NCBI GenBank assembly: GCA_030248225.1
Contig: JASANE010019293.1
Span: 62,001 to 126,000, forward strand
Reading direction: 5' to 3'
Origin: Trileptium ribeirensis
Taxonomy: Eukaryota; Nematoda; Enoplea; Enoplida; Thoracostomopsidae
DNA length: 64,000 bases
Part shown: positions 1 through 11,458 of the stretch, piece by piece
Layout of the letters: every line of letters begins with the position of its first letter
Numbering within the stretch: position 1 is the first letter of the stretch
The notes under the pieces: generated by a model
What the model was told of the DNA's origin: nothing
Seen by the model: the letters and a program-made list of their open reading frames with translations, nothing else
Database searches by the model: none
Made by a program: the position numbers and the translations under genes

Positions 1-409
1 TTTTTGCTCCATTGAAATTTTGTTAAATGAATCCCAACGAGGAGTTGTTATTTTTTCAATTTCCGACAATTCAAGCCCATTTTTATCTCTTTATATTTAT
101 CACTTTCTCAAATTAAATATTTTGAGAAATACACATTATATTTTTATCTTTTTCCGAAATTATTTGTAACACAAAAAAATTTTCATTTCTCGTTCAAAAA
201 TAGGCAGTAAATGAAACAAAAAGTGCAACACTATTGTTGACGCTATTTGTATATAATAAAACAAGTTTTATTACCGTCTTTACATCCTCTCAGATGCCTT
301 TTAAGTGCTTTAGGTAATCCAAAATTTCTTAGCTACACGACACTGGTTTACCAGAATCCGTAAATTCTAAATGGATGAGGAGCCTGACCTTATCTAATGC
401 GTATATATC

Positions 410-722
410 CTGGCCTGTCCACAGGGGGGGGGGTGGTGGGGGACTCCTTACTATTCGAATCCACATGTTCGTGAGATTTTGCCCATGTCCGCCCACCCCA
501 CTCAGCCGAAACCCCCATGTTCAACTATAAACCAAAATTTGCTTTTGTATGCAAAACGTTTTTGAAACATTAATTATCACTATTTCTAATGTTAAAACGT
601 CGTTTTATGGCTTGAAAATACATGCACTGCTGTAAAACTACATGAAAATATTAAATATTTCAAGCAATCCTCCACTTTGAAATCGCTGAGAATGAACATG
701 GGCCCCCTGTAGTTCCCCCACC
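410..722. mobile_element. Truncated MITE of the CTGGCCTGTCCACAG family
   Basis: The left terminus CTGGCCTGTCCACAG is followed by the G-run, the stretch resembling 'gtgagattttgcccatgtccg', and the AT-rich core seen in the intact copies at 47216 and 61291. The right half stops near 'agttcccccacc' and the matching right terminus is missing, so this copy is truncated and no target duplication can be assigned. Confidence 0.7.
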
Positions 723-1801
723 ACAAAAGACACGATAGATGTTTCTTTTAAATTGTGGGTGAACGATGCCCTTATGGGTTTATTTAACCAGTGCAGCTCG
801 CTGATTTCACTGTTCTAAACGTGCGATGGCTACATGTCTCTGCCCCTGTGAGCCTTTCAATGGTGCTAAAAACGCTAAATTTTGGTTTCAAAATTGTCAG
901 TTTTTTATATATTATCAATTTAGTTGTACACTGCCAGCTAGCATGGGTCTATAGGATTCTGAGGTGCCTGCCTCCGAGAAAGCAATAGCATTAACATGGT
1001 GTGCAAGCACTACGGCATCAGGCTTGACACTAGCACGTGAAAACATTATGCTTGAAATTATAATTTGAATTATTAGCATTATAATAGTAATTATAATAAA
1101 AAAAACTTTTTCAACATATAAATAAAAAAACTTCCAATATTTTTGGTACCTGAATGAATGAAGGGTTTCATGGTTTTCATACCGGTTTTTCAAAAAATTA
1201 AGGGTGAGTTGCACCCGCAGGAGCCGAACTTCACTTCTAGGAAAAATAGGAACCGCCACCAGAAGGCAGCACATTTTTTTACTTCTCTCAGAAATCGTGG
1301 CGTTTGTAAAAAAAGTTTAATAAAATTTAGGTTATCGTCCGGTATTTTTTCGACACTCCCTCATGCCTTGCTCACATAGCAATTTAAGCTCCGTTTGCGA
1401 GGCGTCAAGTAGATTTTCACATTTGTAAGAAGAAACCACTAACATGTACTGAAAATCACAGCCACTGTTTCACTTAGTGCCGGTACATTATCTCGGCTTT
1501 CTGTGACTTTGACATGGGGCCATGAAAGCCCTATATGAAACCTCAACATAGGCAGTGATCGCAGATTAGTCGCGGTTGCCACGTTTCCACCTTACCGCTG
1601 ATTTACTAGTGACAAATTCTCAGCATTGTGAAATACTAGAAATTGGTTCATCTGGTATCACGAGTATATTGTAATTAACCGATAAACACATATTTATAAT
1701 AGCTTAAATAATCGTATTGCCAATACATTTAAGACCACTGAGAGTACTTTCAAAAATTACAAATGTATTTTGCGTTTGATTGACTAGCGTTAACTACTTG
1801 T
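723..1801. other. No gene recognised
   Basis: AT-rich DNA with no exon-like open frame flanked by credible splice sites on either strand. The longest frames are low-complexity and resemble no family known to me. Confidence 0.5.
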
Positions 1802-2974
1802 CAGGGAATAACCGGAACCGAAATTTACCGGAACCGGAACCAGCAACCGGAACCGTTCATTTAAACCGGATCCGGAACCGGAACCTGGTCTTCGAAATTT
1901 ATATAGTAAAACAGATGATGGAAAAAATGAAGGTATAGTGGATTACAATGCATTAAAAATAATTTTTACATTAAACTTAATGTATTGCGATGGTATTATT
2001 GCCTTTCTGAAACTTTAAAGAGACTGAGGAAGCTAATAATGTTTATTTATCGTTCAAATATGTCGGTTTTTGGACATTCAGAGCAAAAAATATCTTCCAA
2101 TACACCATTGCGTATACTGCGTCAAATCGAATGTGCTTACAAAGCTTGGAGCGTAGAATACACACTTTCGCACTGTCTCCAGTCGCCTCCCTTTACTACA
2201 CATACGTTTATTGCATGTTCTTCTGTAGGAAACTTAAAATTATAGGTTTATATGATTCTAAGAGAAAATAATAGATAGAAGGTAATTTTCTGATCAGTGG
2301 TCAGGGACACTGTTTAGGCTAGCGTTGGACAAACAGTGCCCGTCAGTTAGATCATAATGATGATAACTTTCTAATCAGAGTGCTATAAATGAGACACACT
2401 GTGATGCTGCTCGCACAGTTTCAATAAATACAGTTCATTGCCAAGAAAGCAGTTTCCAGCTGCGTTGCAGATAACGTTAGTTTACTTCAATTTAGACTGA
2501 TTTACCAAGTTTACAAGCGCACTGGCAGGTGCTTGACGCAATTTATGTTAGCCAAGCATACATTAAGTACTTCTGCGTAAGCCATACTCTGTTACCGAGT
2601 TGGACCGGTTTAATTCAAACGTATCCCACAGACTTCTGGATGTGTAAAATAGCTGCTACAAGCATCGACCTGGCTTTGATTTAACAAACTCATGCAATTT
2701 ATTATGAAAAATTCCTGCTCAAATTATGTGCCCTACTTACGTTTCTCACGGCAAATTGGTTAGTTAATCTTTTCCTTTGCTTGGTTGTATTGGAGCTTGA
2801 TCATGGTATAATATATATTACATATGTTTGGATTACAGGATGAAGCAAAAAACGTGGAAAATTTCAAACAAAATTTTTAAACCGGAATTCCGGTTCCGGT
2901 ATGGTTTTTGCCTTTTGCCGGAACCGCAATCGGAATACGATTTTCGCCGGAACCGGAATTCCGGTTACTCCCTG
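1802..2974 (+). mobile_element. Full-length non-autonomous hAT element, copy 1
   Basis: It begins CAGGGAATAACCGG and ends CCGGTTACTCCCTG, imperfect terminal inverted repeats typical of hAT elements. It is flanked by a perfect 8-bp target duplication ctacttgt (1794-1801 and 2975-2982). Both ends are packed with CCGGAA/TTCCGG motifs, and the right end contains the palindrome CCGGAATTCCGG. The interior has no transposase-like frame, so it must have been mobilised in trans. The same family recurs at 7756, 44553 and 58669. Confidence 0.93.
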
Positions 2975-3198
2975 CTACTTGTGCCTTATAACGGTTTAGT
3001 AGAGGTTGAGAAACGGCAGTTGGAAAATTAAAAAAATAGTTAATTAAAAGAAGCTGAGCGAACACAGCGAGACAGAAAATGTTTTTATTTTAAACAAACG
3101 ACACCAAACATAAGATGGTACGTATTATTTAGTGTTTAGGAAATGGAAAACTATTTCACCGCGCAGGTATCCAATAGAGTTAGAACCGGAATTCGATT

Positions 3199-3567
3199 CT
3201 GGCTAGCCTTAGCCTGTCAGCAGTGGGAGGGTTAGGGGGACCCCCACTTTCCAAATCCCCCATGTTCGTGAGACTTTCCCCCAAGTCCGTCCCCATCAAT
3301 TGGCCGAAACCCGCATGTTTATGTTTGAAAATTATTGTTTTTTGTTTGCAAATTGTGTTTTAATCGTTAGTTACCACTATTTGTAATGCTAAAATATGCT
3401 TTTTTAGCTTGAAAATACATTCACGGTAGTAAAATTGCGTGGAAATATGGGAATATTAGTATTTTTAAGTAAAATTTATCTCCCTCCCAATTTTATTTTC
3501 CCCCATGAATGAACATGAGGGCCCCCGGAAGTCCCCCCCATGTTTCGGAGGGCTGTGAACAGACCAG
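3199..3567. mobile_element. Degenerate MITE of the CTGGCCTGTCCACAG family
   Basis: The left end is damaged ('ggctagccttagcctgtcagcag'). The core matches the family ('ccaaatcccccatgttcgtgagac', 'gaatgaacatgagggccccc'), and the right end reads CTGTGAACAGACCAG. Fragments of the hAT family's CCGGAATTC terminus lie just outside on both sides (near 3184 and 3592), so this copy may have landed inside an older hAT remnant. Confidence 0.65.
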
Positions 3568-3611
3568 GAACAAGGAAACGATATTTGTCGTAACCGGAAT
3601 TCCGGTTACTG

Positions 3612-4393
3612 AACGCTATACCATTATATTTCAACTACGAACCAGCAATTTTTCGTTATTATTCAGTAGGCTAATTGTTTCTGGGTGTTTTAAATCAGCC
3701 CCTGCGTGGCTATCGAGTTGTATCTTTTCTTTCTTTGACCAAAATAACTTAAACTTAAAAGATTACCTTTAAATCAAAAATTTATAGAGAAAACTATACA
3801 TGTCAAGATTTGTTGCCATAAATTGCATTTTAGAAGCGCGCGACACCTAACAAGGGTAACGACATACCCAACGGCAAGTTTAAAACAACACAATCAAATC
3901 TTTTAACCGTTTAAAAAATATGTACATATAAGCCTATTGTTCACGACCCACAACCATGAACCACTTTTATCCTTTTATTTTGTTATATATAGATTAAGAT
4001 CATGTCCCAGTTCCGGCCAAAATTTGTAGTTCCGGTTGTTCCCGAGCATTTCGATCTTCTTTACACAATGATATAGTATATATTTGACGATTTCCTGTGA
4101 TCTAAACTTGTCTAAACTGCTCAATACTTGTTTGTTAAAATCAGTTTAAAGAAAGTGATCATTGTAGTAAAATTTTAATTATTACGTATTTTATTATGCC
4201 GACACAAATTACGGACGGCTGCTAATCACAAATCCTTGGCGTCGCCACGGTACTGAAAAATCTGATTTATGTAGAAAAATCAAGTCCAAACGGTTGCTAT
4301 TACCGGTACGAGCAATAGGACGACTGGAATTTAGACTGTCTTAGCTGTAATCGGAGAATTTGATCAATGACAACATAACAGCAAAAGTGAGAA
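3612..4393. other. 5' flank of the MOLO1-like gene
   Basis: No exon or recognisable promoter motif was identified. An in-frame TGA at 4388-4390 immediately precedes the chosen ATG, so the reading frame cannot start further upstream on this transcript without a splice. Confidence 0.4.
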
Positions 4394-4606
4394 ATGACGA
4401 CGATAACACCTGGAACATTGAGTATTTTAGCAATATGGGTTTGGCAATGTTTTCTGACTGACGCCATTTATTGGGAAGCTAATGGTTTTCCTGATCCACA
4501 AGTACATCCCAAGAGATGTGGTCTCAAACATGGTCCAGGATGGGTATGTGATCCCGAGCGAATCCTAAACGCCCGTGATCGCAGGCGGCTCAACGAACTT
4601 GCGAAG
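4394..4606 (+). CDS. MOLO1-like (TPM-domain) protein, exon 1 of 4
   Basis: This exon starts a complete 269-residue protein joined in phase from 4394-4606, 10801-10919, 13740-13912 and 15066-15370. Residues 1-24 are a hydrophobic signal peptide. The conserved family signature follows: a tryptophan, a PDP motif, then RCG and VCDPERIL (Cys42 and Cys52), then a charged helix ending NELAK. In this family, known from the nematode levamisole-receptor modulator MOLO-1, these cysteines and the CDP motif are hallmarks of a secreted or type I membrane TPM-fold domain. In C. elegans the protein is an auxiliary subunit of acetylcholine-gated channels; that role here is inference. The start is the first ATG after an in-frame TGA at 4388. 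The donor AAG|GTAAGT leaves phase 0. Confidence 0.9.
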
Positions 4607-6449
4607 GTAAGTTAGCATACAAGGTTTTTTGGGCGAAATACTAGGCGAAAGTACAGTCTTTTATATTTTCGCCGTACGCAAAGCCCACGCTCATTTTTTC
4701 CTCTAAATAAATGTAATGCGTCCGTAAACATGGAAACCAGGCAAATGAATTATGACCTCGTAAATGCTGAATTTTGCTAAAACGTCAAATACCTGAAACA
4801 AACGCGTCGAACCGGAACGAAACGGGAAAAGAATTATTGAAAAATATTTTGTATTTTTTATAAAAATCGACTATTCATGACTTCTAAATGTATAAAATTT
4901 TTAAGAACGCAGTGTTCTTTAAGAAAAATGCTATTACATGGTCTCTGGTCGAGCATTGTCGACATCAAATGTTTCTGAGAAGGAGTGGGTCAAATACCCT
5001 ACCGCACCACATCTCTCCTCCTCGACTAATCAAATCCTTGATTGAATGGAAATCAACTAAAAGGACCTCTGGAAATAAGCAAGTCTCAGGCGTTTGAAAA
5101 TAACCCGTATCCCACTGCTTTGCTGGTCAAGGAGTTTTATGCAAATGCAAGTGGTTGGCCATCCCCGATATAAAAATTGCCTACTGGGTGACAAGCCACG
5201 AAAAAAGTCCACAGCTGCTAGCAAGGGCGTAGCCAGGAATTTTGAAAGGGGGGTGCACACAGTGGGTACCTAAAACGGTGGTTCGAGGGGGGTCGCGCTC
5301 AGAAATGTGAAAGCGGGGTTTAGGAGGGTAGGTCATTCAGTGATGCACATTTCTACGAGTTAACCGTTTAGAGCGGAGAAAGTTTCAATTATAACATAAA
5401 TACACACGTACGTAATAAACAGATTAACACAGTCAAAAGATATACAAAATATAGTTAGTGTCCTGAAACTCCACACACTCTTTCACCAAATTTGGTCCAA
5501 TATCCTGCAGTTGGAGGTGGTGTAAATTTTGTCTGGCTATGTAATTACGTTTCTTTATTGTGTAAAAATTCGTGAAATTCTTGAGGCAAAATTGTAAATC
5601 TAGATCCAGCGTTTAAGGTCTGGAATCAGAAGAAATTTGCTGGACCCAGGGTCCGTTTTGAAAAAAATACCCAGCGCCGTACCCGACCTGGCCAGCGGGT
5701 ATCCGCAACGGCCGCGGGTACCCGTACCAGCGCATACTCTGATGTAAGATAATAGTAACAGTACAGCCTCTACTATTAAAGTAGCCGTGCATTGTTCTCA
5801 TTCACTAGACAGGAATATGTAATCATTTAGATATCGAGAGCCCGTTTCGCTGAAAACCTTACCGAGGCATGAACTGGAGTAGCTCTAGTTCCGAACTAGA
5901 CCAAGGCGCATTTTGTCAGGGGATGGGGCACGAAAATGGGGGACGTCCTCGATTTAACACTGAGGGCTTCGAAATTTAAGGCTTGTCAAAATTCAGTGTT
6001 TTTCGTGGGAAGGTTTAAAATGACTAAAAATCGCGTCCGTATCGTTGCCAAAACGTTTTTGACAGAGGGTAAAAGTGATCTTTAAGCAAATTTTGATGTA
6101 ACTTTATGAAATTTTTAGCTTCCGAACGGAATTTTAGAAAATTTTGATCAATTCTTTGCGTCAGCTAAGAGGTGTGTTTACCACGATGAAGCAAAAAGTA
6201 ACAGAGGCATAAGTATTTGAATACAGTGATTGGCCCAGAAGTTTGCTGACACACACGATCAGCCGGAGCACATGCCTTGAACCAGGCTGACCGAAAAATG
6301 CCTAGAGTCCCCACCACCCAAAGATGTAAACCTGAATCCCGTTTACGTTTACTCACCACGCAAATATAATTTTGTGATGAATGATAGTTTAACGTAGATA
6401 CAGCAAAAACTTTCAGAAATTAAACTAAAAATGTAGGTACCACCACTCA
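4607..6449 (+). other. MOLO1-like intron 1, first part
   Basis: No further exon seen. Near 5222 the phrase 'agggcgtagccaggaatttt' resembles a transposon terminus, but no matching opposite end was found. Confidence 0.45.
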
Positions 6450-7356
6450 AAATCAGGGGGCAACCGCAATTCGGGTTTCGGCGAAAATCGTATTCCGGTT
6501 GCCGCTCCAGCAGAAGGCAAAAACCACATCGTAACCGGAATTCTCGTATAAAAATTCTACTTAAAGTATTTCATATTTTTTGCTACATCAGTGGTCCAAC
6601 CATACGTTATAATATACACAATGATCAAGCTCCAATACAAGCAACCAAAATAATATATTAACTAAGTAAATTTTTCATTAAAACGTACGTAGGGCAAATA
6701 TATACCTATATTCGGTTCACGAGGTAGAGCAAAGCCAAGTGAGTGCTTGTAGCAGCTGTTTATGCATATCAGAGATCGCAGTGTATGATCGAGGTTGGGG
6801 TAAACTTGATATGCATAGCAGAGTATGGATGGTTATGATGCATCTAGCCCGCAACATTTAAACTTGAACTTTGCACCACAACATAAACAATAAATTCTGA
6901 GTGTTTTACAATGATGTAAGCTTGGCAACCGCAAATTGTCTCAGGGACTAGCCAGTGCGCTTGTAAATTTTGCCGAATAGTATACATTGAAGTAAAATAT
7001 CATATCTCCAACGCAGCAATAAACGGCGTTCTTGGTAATGGACTGTAGTTATTGAAACTAAGTGTAAGTTTGTCTCATTTATACCGTTCCGCTCAGAAAA
7101 TTATTGTACAGCATTCAGTTATTTTCTTTTAGAACCGTATGCCAATAATTTCAGGTTTTGTACGGAATAACATGCGGCAAACTTATGTCTATTAAAGAGA
7201 GGGAATTGGAAATTGTCTGGACTACGCTCCATGCGTTGCAAGAACATTCAGTACACGGAAGTGGCACACTTTACTCAAGGCTTCGTAGTGGTATTATTTG
7301 CGCTGGCGGACCAAAAAACCGACAAACGGCATCTTGATCGATAAATAAACACTAGT
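6450..7356 (-). mobile_element. Decayed copy of the 1.1-kb hAT family, truncated
   Basis: In reverse orientation it contains the family's right-terminal block (caaccgcaattcgg, cgaaaatcgtattccggttg, ggcaaaaaccacatcg) and internal landmarks such as 'atgatcaagctccaatac' and 'gataaataaaca'. It is clearly diverged and lacks the CAGGG end, so no target duplication is visible. Confidence 0.75.
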
Positions 7357-7370
7357 AAACTCTATCGAGA

Positions 7371-7755
7371 TTGCAGATCGTAGTGAAGCACAGGTTCACC
7401 TACGCCTTTTGCGTGCACAGCCAATCAGTTCTCGATAGCATACGTCGATATGTGGATATCACACAAGTTAGAACAAAACTAACACTGGCAATGAATTTCC
7501 CATGCGCGAAAGCCCCAAGTGCAAGGTATCCGCCTCCCAGGACGTCACAATAAAATTAGGAATTTTGGGTCGAGGAACCATGGGGCGCCACACCACTGTA
7601 ACCATGGAACAATGGGTCTCGCTGCAAAACCAACACCGGCAAATGAGTTTCCAATGGCCAAAAGCCCCCAAATGAAACTTTTCAGCCACCCAGGTCGTCA
7701 GAACAAATTTTAGAATTTTGGGTCTAGGAACCACAAGTGTGTGATACCTCAAACC
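7371..7755 (+). repeat. Interspersed repeat X, copy A, left part
   Basis: Contains two diverged sub-units of a motif including 'ggcaatgaatttcccatgcg', 'ccaggacgtca' and 'gaattttgggtcgaggaacca'. The same order occurs at 18487-19600. The copy is split by the hAT insertion at 7756-8920 and resumes at 8921. No coding capacity was recognised. Confidence 0.8.
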
Positions 7756-8920
7756 CAGGGAATAACCGAAACTTACCGGAACCGGAACCAGCAACCGGAA
7801 CCGTCCATTTAAACCGCATCCGGAACCGGAACCTGGTCTTCGAAATTTATATATAGTAAAACAGATGATGGAAGAAATGAAGGTATGGTGGATTTAAAAT
7901 GCATTAAAAATAACTTTTACATTAAACTTAATGTATTGCGATAGTATTATTGCCTTTCTGAAACTTTAAAGAGACTGAGGAAGCTAATAATGTTTATTTA
8001 TCGATCAAGTATGTCGGTTTTTGGACATTCAGAGCAAAAAATGTCTTCCACGATACACCATTGCGTATACTGCGTCAAATCGAATGTGCTTACAAATCTT
8101 GGAGCGTAGAATACACACTTTAGCTCTGTTTCCAGTCGCCTCCCTTTACTACACATACGTTTGTTGCATGTTCTTCTGTAGGAAACTTAATATTATTGGT
8201 TTACATGATTCTAAGAGAATATAATAGAAGGTAATTTTCTAATCAGTGGTCAGAGACACTGTTTAGGCTAGCGTTGGACAAACAGTGCCCATCAGTTAGA
8301 TCATAATGATGATAACTTTCTAATCAAAATGCTATAAATAAGACACACTATGATACTGCTCGCACAGTTTCAATAAATACATTTCATTACCAATAATGCC
8401 GTTTCAAGCTGCGTTGCAGATGTTAGTTTACTTCAATTTAGCCTGGTTTACCTAGCTTACAAGCGCACTGGTTGGTGCTTGACACAATTTATGTTAGCCA
8501 AGCATACCCTAAGTACTTCTATGTAAGCCATACTCTGTAATCGATTTGAACCGGTTTAATTCGAATGTACCCCGCAGACTTCTGAATGTGCAAAATAGCT
8601 GTTACAAGCATCGACCGACCTGGCTTTGATTTGTTAACAAACTCCCGCAGGTTATTATGAAAAATTCCTACTGTAATTATGTGCCCTACTTTTCACACAG
8701 CAAATTGCTTAGTCAATCTTTTCTTTTGCTTGGTTGTATTGAGCTTGATCATTGCATAATATATATTACATATGTTTGGGTCACAAATGAAGCAAAAATA
8801 TGGAAAATTTCAAACAAAATTTTTAAACCGGAATTCCGGTTCCGGTATGGTTTTTGCCCTTTGCCGGAACCACAACCGGAACACGATTTTCACCGGAACC
8901 GGAATTCCGGTTACTCCCTG
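7756..8920 (+). mobile_element. Full-length non-autonomous hAT element, copy 2
   Basis: The termini CAGGGAATAACCG and CCGGTTACTCCCTG are flanked by a perfect 8-bp duplication ctcaaacc (7748-7755 and 8921-8928). The host repeat X has an undisturbed counterpart near 18869 reading 'cctcaaacccc', a paralogous empty site that fixes the insertion boundaries. Overall it is close to copy 1. Confidence 0.95.
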
Positions 8921-9330
8921 CTCAAACCCCAAACTCCAGAACCGGAACCTTATTCGAAAAACACAAAAGAGGCATCGACATTTATCATTTCACTATGAAA
9001 TAAAACCAACAAAAGAAAAAAATTCGAAAGTTAAGATAAAAATGACCTTACTTCCGTGAAGGGTACTAAAAAATGGGGTAAACCCCTCATTTTGACCTCT
9101 GACATCGGAACCAGACCTCAAATCAAAAAACGCTCCAGGATAAACACAGTAAATCGACACTATGCTGGTTCGAATGAACCCAAGATCATGAAATCGGTTA
9201 AGTCATTCCCGAGTTATGGCTCATCACACACACAGATAACATTTAAAAGCTTTCAGCCCTGCCACACACAGATAACATTTAAAAGCTTTCAGCCCTGCCA
9301 CACACAGTCTGAGCTACGTTGTACTACGCT
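8921..9330 (+). repeat. Interspersed repeat X, copy A, right part
   Basis: Continues from the duplicated ctcaaacc into 'cccaaactccagaaccgg', then a 'cgaaaaacacaaaagaggcatcg' tract and 'ggttcgaatgaaccc', matching 18870-19560 in order. It includes a perfect duplication of about 33 bp around 'cacacagataacatttaaaa' (9227-9300). Confidence 0.8.
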
Positions 9331-9337
9331 CTGATTA

Positions 9338-9541
9338 TCGGTTTCCTCAGCCTCTTCAAAGTCCCAAAGAGGCAATAATATCATTGCAATACATTAAGTA
9401 TATTTTAACACATTTTAAACCCACAGTGCATTCATTTCTTCCTTCATTTGTTTTACTATATATAAATTTCAAAGACCAGGTTACGTATCCGGTTTAAACG
9501 TACATTTCCGGTTACTGGTTTTAGTCCAGGTTATTCTCTGC
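9338..9541 (-). mobile_element. Terminal fragment of the 1.1-kb hAT family
   Basis: Matches the reverse-oriented CAGGG end of the family: 'ggcaataatatcattgcaatacatt', 'ttttactatatataaattt', 'agaccaggtt', then diverged 'ccggttactgg'. The rest of the element is absent. Confidence 0.75.
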
Positions 9542-9718
9542 TCAAAATGTATTTTTTACTGATCCAATTTCGGTATTCGAACAAGGAAAGTTGACAGTTG
9601 GCGGTGCCTTTATGCCTAAAATGGCTACTAACACAACAGATAACTTAGTGATTGCGTATTACTGTTGCCAATACAAAGAATCAACAACGTTAACTACAAA
9701 ACGCGAACAATTTAGTCA

Positions 9719-10338
9719 AAAAAACCACAACAGCGCAATAGAGTAAATACTTCCTAGAAGCTGCTATTGTATAAACCCAACGCTCACAATTTATGCATTT
9801 TATCAATCGGAGATGGAAAATAAGCAGAAATGATTTGACGTCAAAAACCACAACAGCGCAATAGAGTAAATACTTCCTAGAAGCTGCTATTGTATAAACC
9901 CAACGCTCACAATTTATGCATTTTATCAATCGGAGATGGAAAATAAGCAGAAATGATTTGACGTCAAAAACCACAACAGCGCAATAGAGTAAATACTTCC
10001 TAGAAGCTGCTATTGTATAAACCCAACGCTCACAATTTATGCATTTTATCAATCGGAGATGGAAAATAAGCAGAAATGATTTGACGTCAAAAACCACAAC
10101 AGCGCAATAGAGTAAATACTTCCTAGAAGCTGCTATTGTATAAACCCAACGCTCACAATTTATGCATTTTATCAATCGGAGATGGAAAATAAGCAGAAAT
10201 GATTTGACGTCAAAAGCCACAACAGCGCAATAGAGTAAATACTTCCTAGAAGCTGCTATTGTATAAACCCAACGCTCACAATTTATGCATTTTATCAATC
10301 GGAGATGGAAAATAAGCAGAAATGATTTGACGTCAAAA
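9719..10338. repeat. Tandem array, five near-identical copies of 123 bp
   Basis: The landmark 'cacaacagcgcaatagag' recurs at exactly 123-bp spacing, with copies starting near 9724, 9847, 9970, 10093 and 10216. Copies are almost identical; the fifth has 'aaaagccac' for 'aaaaaccac'. 123 is divisible by three, so a 217-codon frame stays open on the - strand. I regard that frame as a by-product. The array lies in intron 1 of the MOLO1-like gene. Confidence 0.95.
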
Positions 10339-10616
10339 AGCACCCCCCAAATCGTTATTTGTATGCATATGTATTACATTTTTTGCGCTCTTATGCTATT
10401 TGCTCATAAAGATATTACAAAACACCTCTGAGAAAAAAATCTATGTAAAGTATAACATAAAACCTCATCCCGATTTCGTCTTGACCTCAATCATTATTAC
10501 GAGGTCGGAAAACCGGAACCAACTCGCGCACGGAAGAGCCTTACACGGGCACTATATGGTTTATATGTGAGTATTTGCATTATTTGCTGTTAATGTATAT
10601 ACTGTGAGACCGTTTA

Positions 10617-10778
10617 GTGCCCGAGTGAAACAGTTGAATGCCCAAGTGAGACCGACGAGTGCCTGAGTGAGACGCATGAGTGCCTGAGTGAGACCGTCGA
10701 CTACCCGAGTGAGACCGATGAGTGCCTGAGTGAGACCGTCGACTACCCGATTGAAGCCGATGAGTGCCTGAGTGAGTA
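10617..10778. repeat. 21-bp minisatellite just upstream of MOLO1-like exon 2
   Basis: About eight imperfect 21-bp units of the type gtgcctgagtgagaccgatga run up to 22 bp before the exon 2 acceptor. Because 21 is a multiple of three, the opposite strand encodes a seven-residue periodic peptide (LTQALIG and variants), which I take as incidental. Confidence 0.9.
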
Positions 10779-10800
10779 TAAACTTATTTTTCGATTTCAG

Positions 10801-10919
10801 CTTTTTCAAAACGATACAATTGGCAAATGTATTGATCGCTGTGGTAAATGCGAGGGATTGCCCGGAATGTATTTGGGCATCGCTATAACATCAAACATAT
10901 ACGACACCCCGTACAAGAG
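10801..10919 (+). CDS. MOLO1-like protein, exon 2 of 4
   Basis: It is bounded by 'tttcgatttcag' on the left and AAGAG|GTAACA on the right, in phase 0 at the start and phase 2 at the end. It encodes residues 72-110 and two bases of Arg111. It supplies Cys81, Cys85 and Cys88 in a C-x3-C-x2-C cluster, then MYLGIAIT, matching the beta-strand that follows the cysteine region in MOLO1/TPM domains. It is too short to stand out as a frame on its own and was found from the family expectation and matching phases on both sides. Confidence 0.87.
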
Positions 10920-11458
10920 GTAACATTGGGGTTGTTTTAGTTGTTGCATGTTGTATATCTCTAATTTGTTTTCATAGCTGCTACGTAATAAGCAACAGCA
11001 GTATAGTATATAAAGCACGTTCTGCGTACAAAAAATCTACATACATGCTTGCAATGACTAAAAGTATGCAACTTTTCAATATTTTTTGAGGACATCACTT
11101 TTCCCGAAAAATCAGAGAGCAGTTGCGCTGACTCCACTTTTGAAAACAGCGCCAAATTTTATAGAAAACCAGAGATTCAGCTTAGTTTCAGCAGTATTTT
11201 GCTTCCAAATATTTTGTTAAAGTTGGTGGATTTTGCCTTATTAACTAGCATCAGTTTAACAAAATAGTATTTTTAATTTTAATACTGAATTTTTGAAATC
11301 AATCTATCTAGAGTAAGAAAAACGATATCTTCGATGTGTCCAACAAAGAAATGTGCGTTACATCAAACCCTGAATATAAACTGCAGTTTGAAACACACTA
11401 CGTCGTTACTATATATTGTGAACATATTTTGTCCGACAGACGTTTTGTTTTAAAGTTG
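10920..11458 (+). other. MOLO1-like intron 2, left part
   Basis: AT-rich, no exon or repeat recognised before the 75-bp array. Confidence 0.4.

Noticed and set aside
915..1274. 119-codon - frame
   Set aside because: Low-complexity isoleucine-rich middle from AT-rich DNA, with no protein family signature.
5222..5300. Transposon-terminus-like 'agggcgtagccaggaatttt'
   Set aside because: No opposite terminus or target duplication found.
9690..10343. 217-codon - strand frame in the 123-bp array
   Set aside because: The frame is open only because the repeat period is divisible by three; it has no family resemblance or splice context and lies in an intron.
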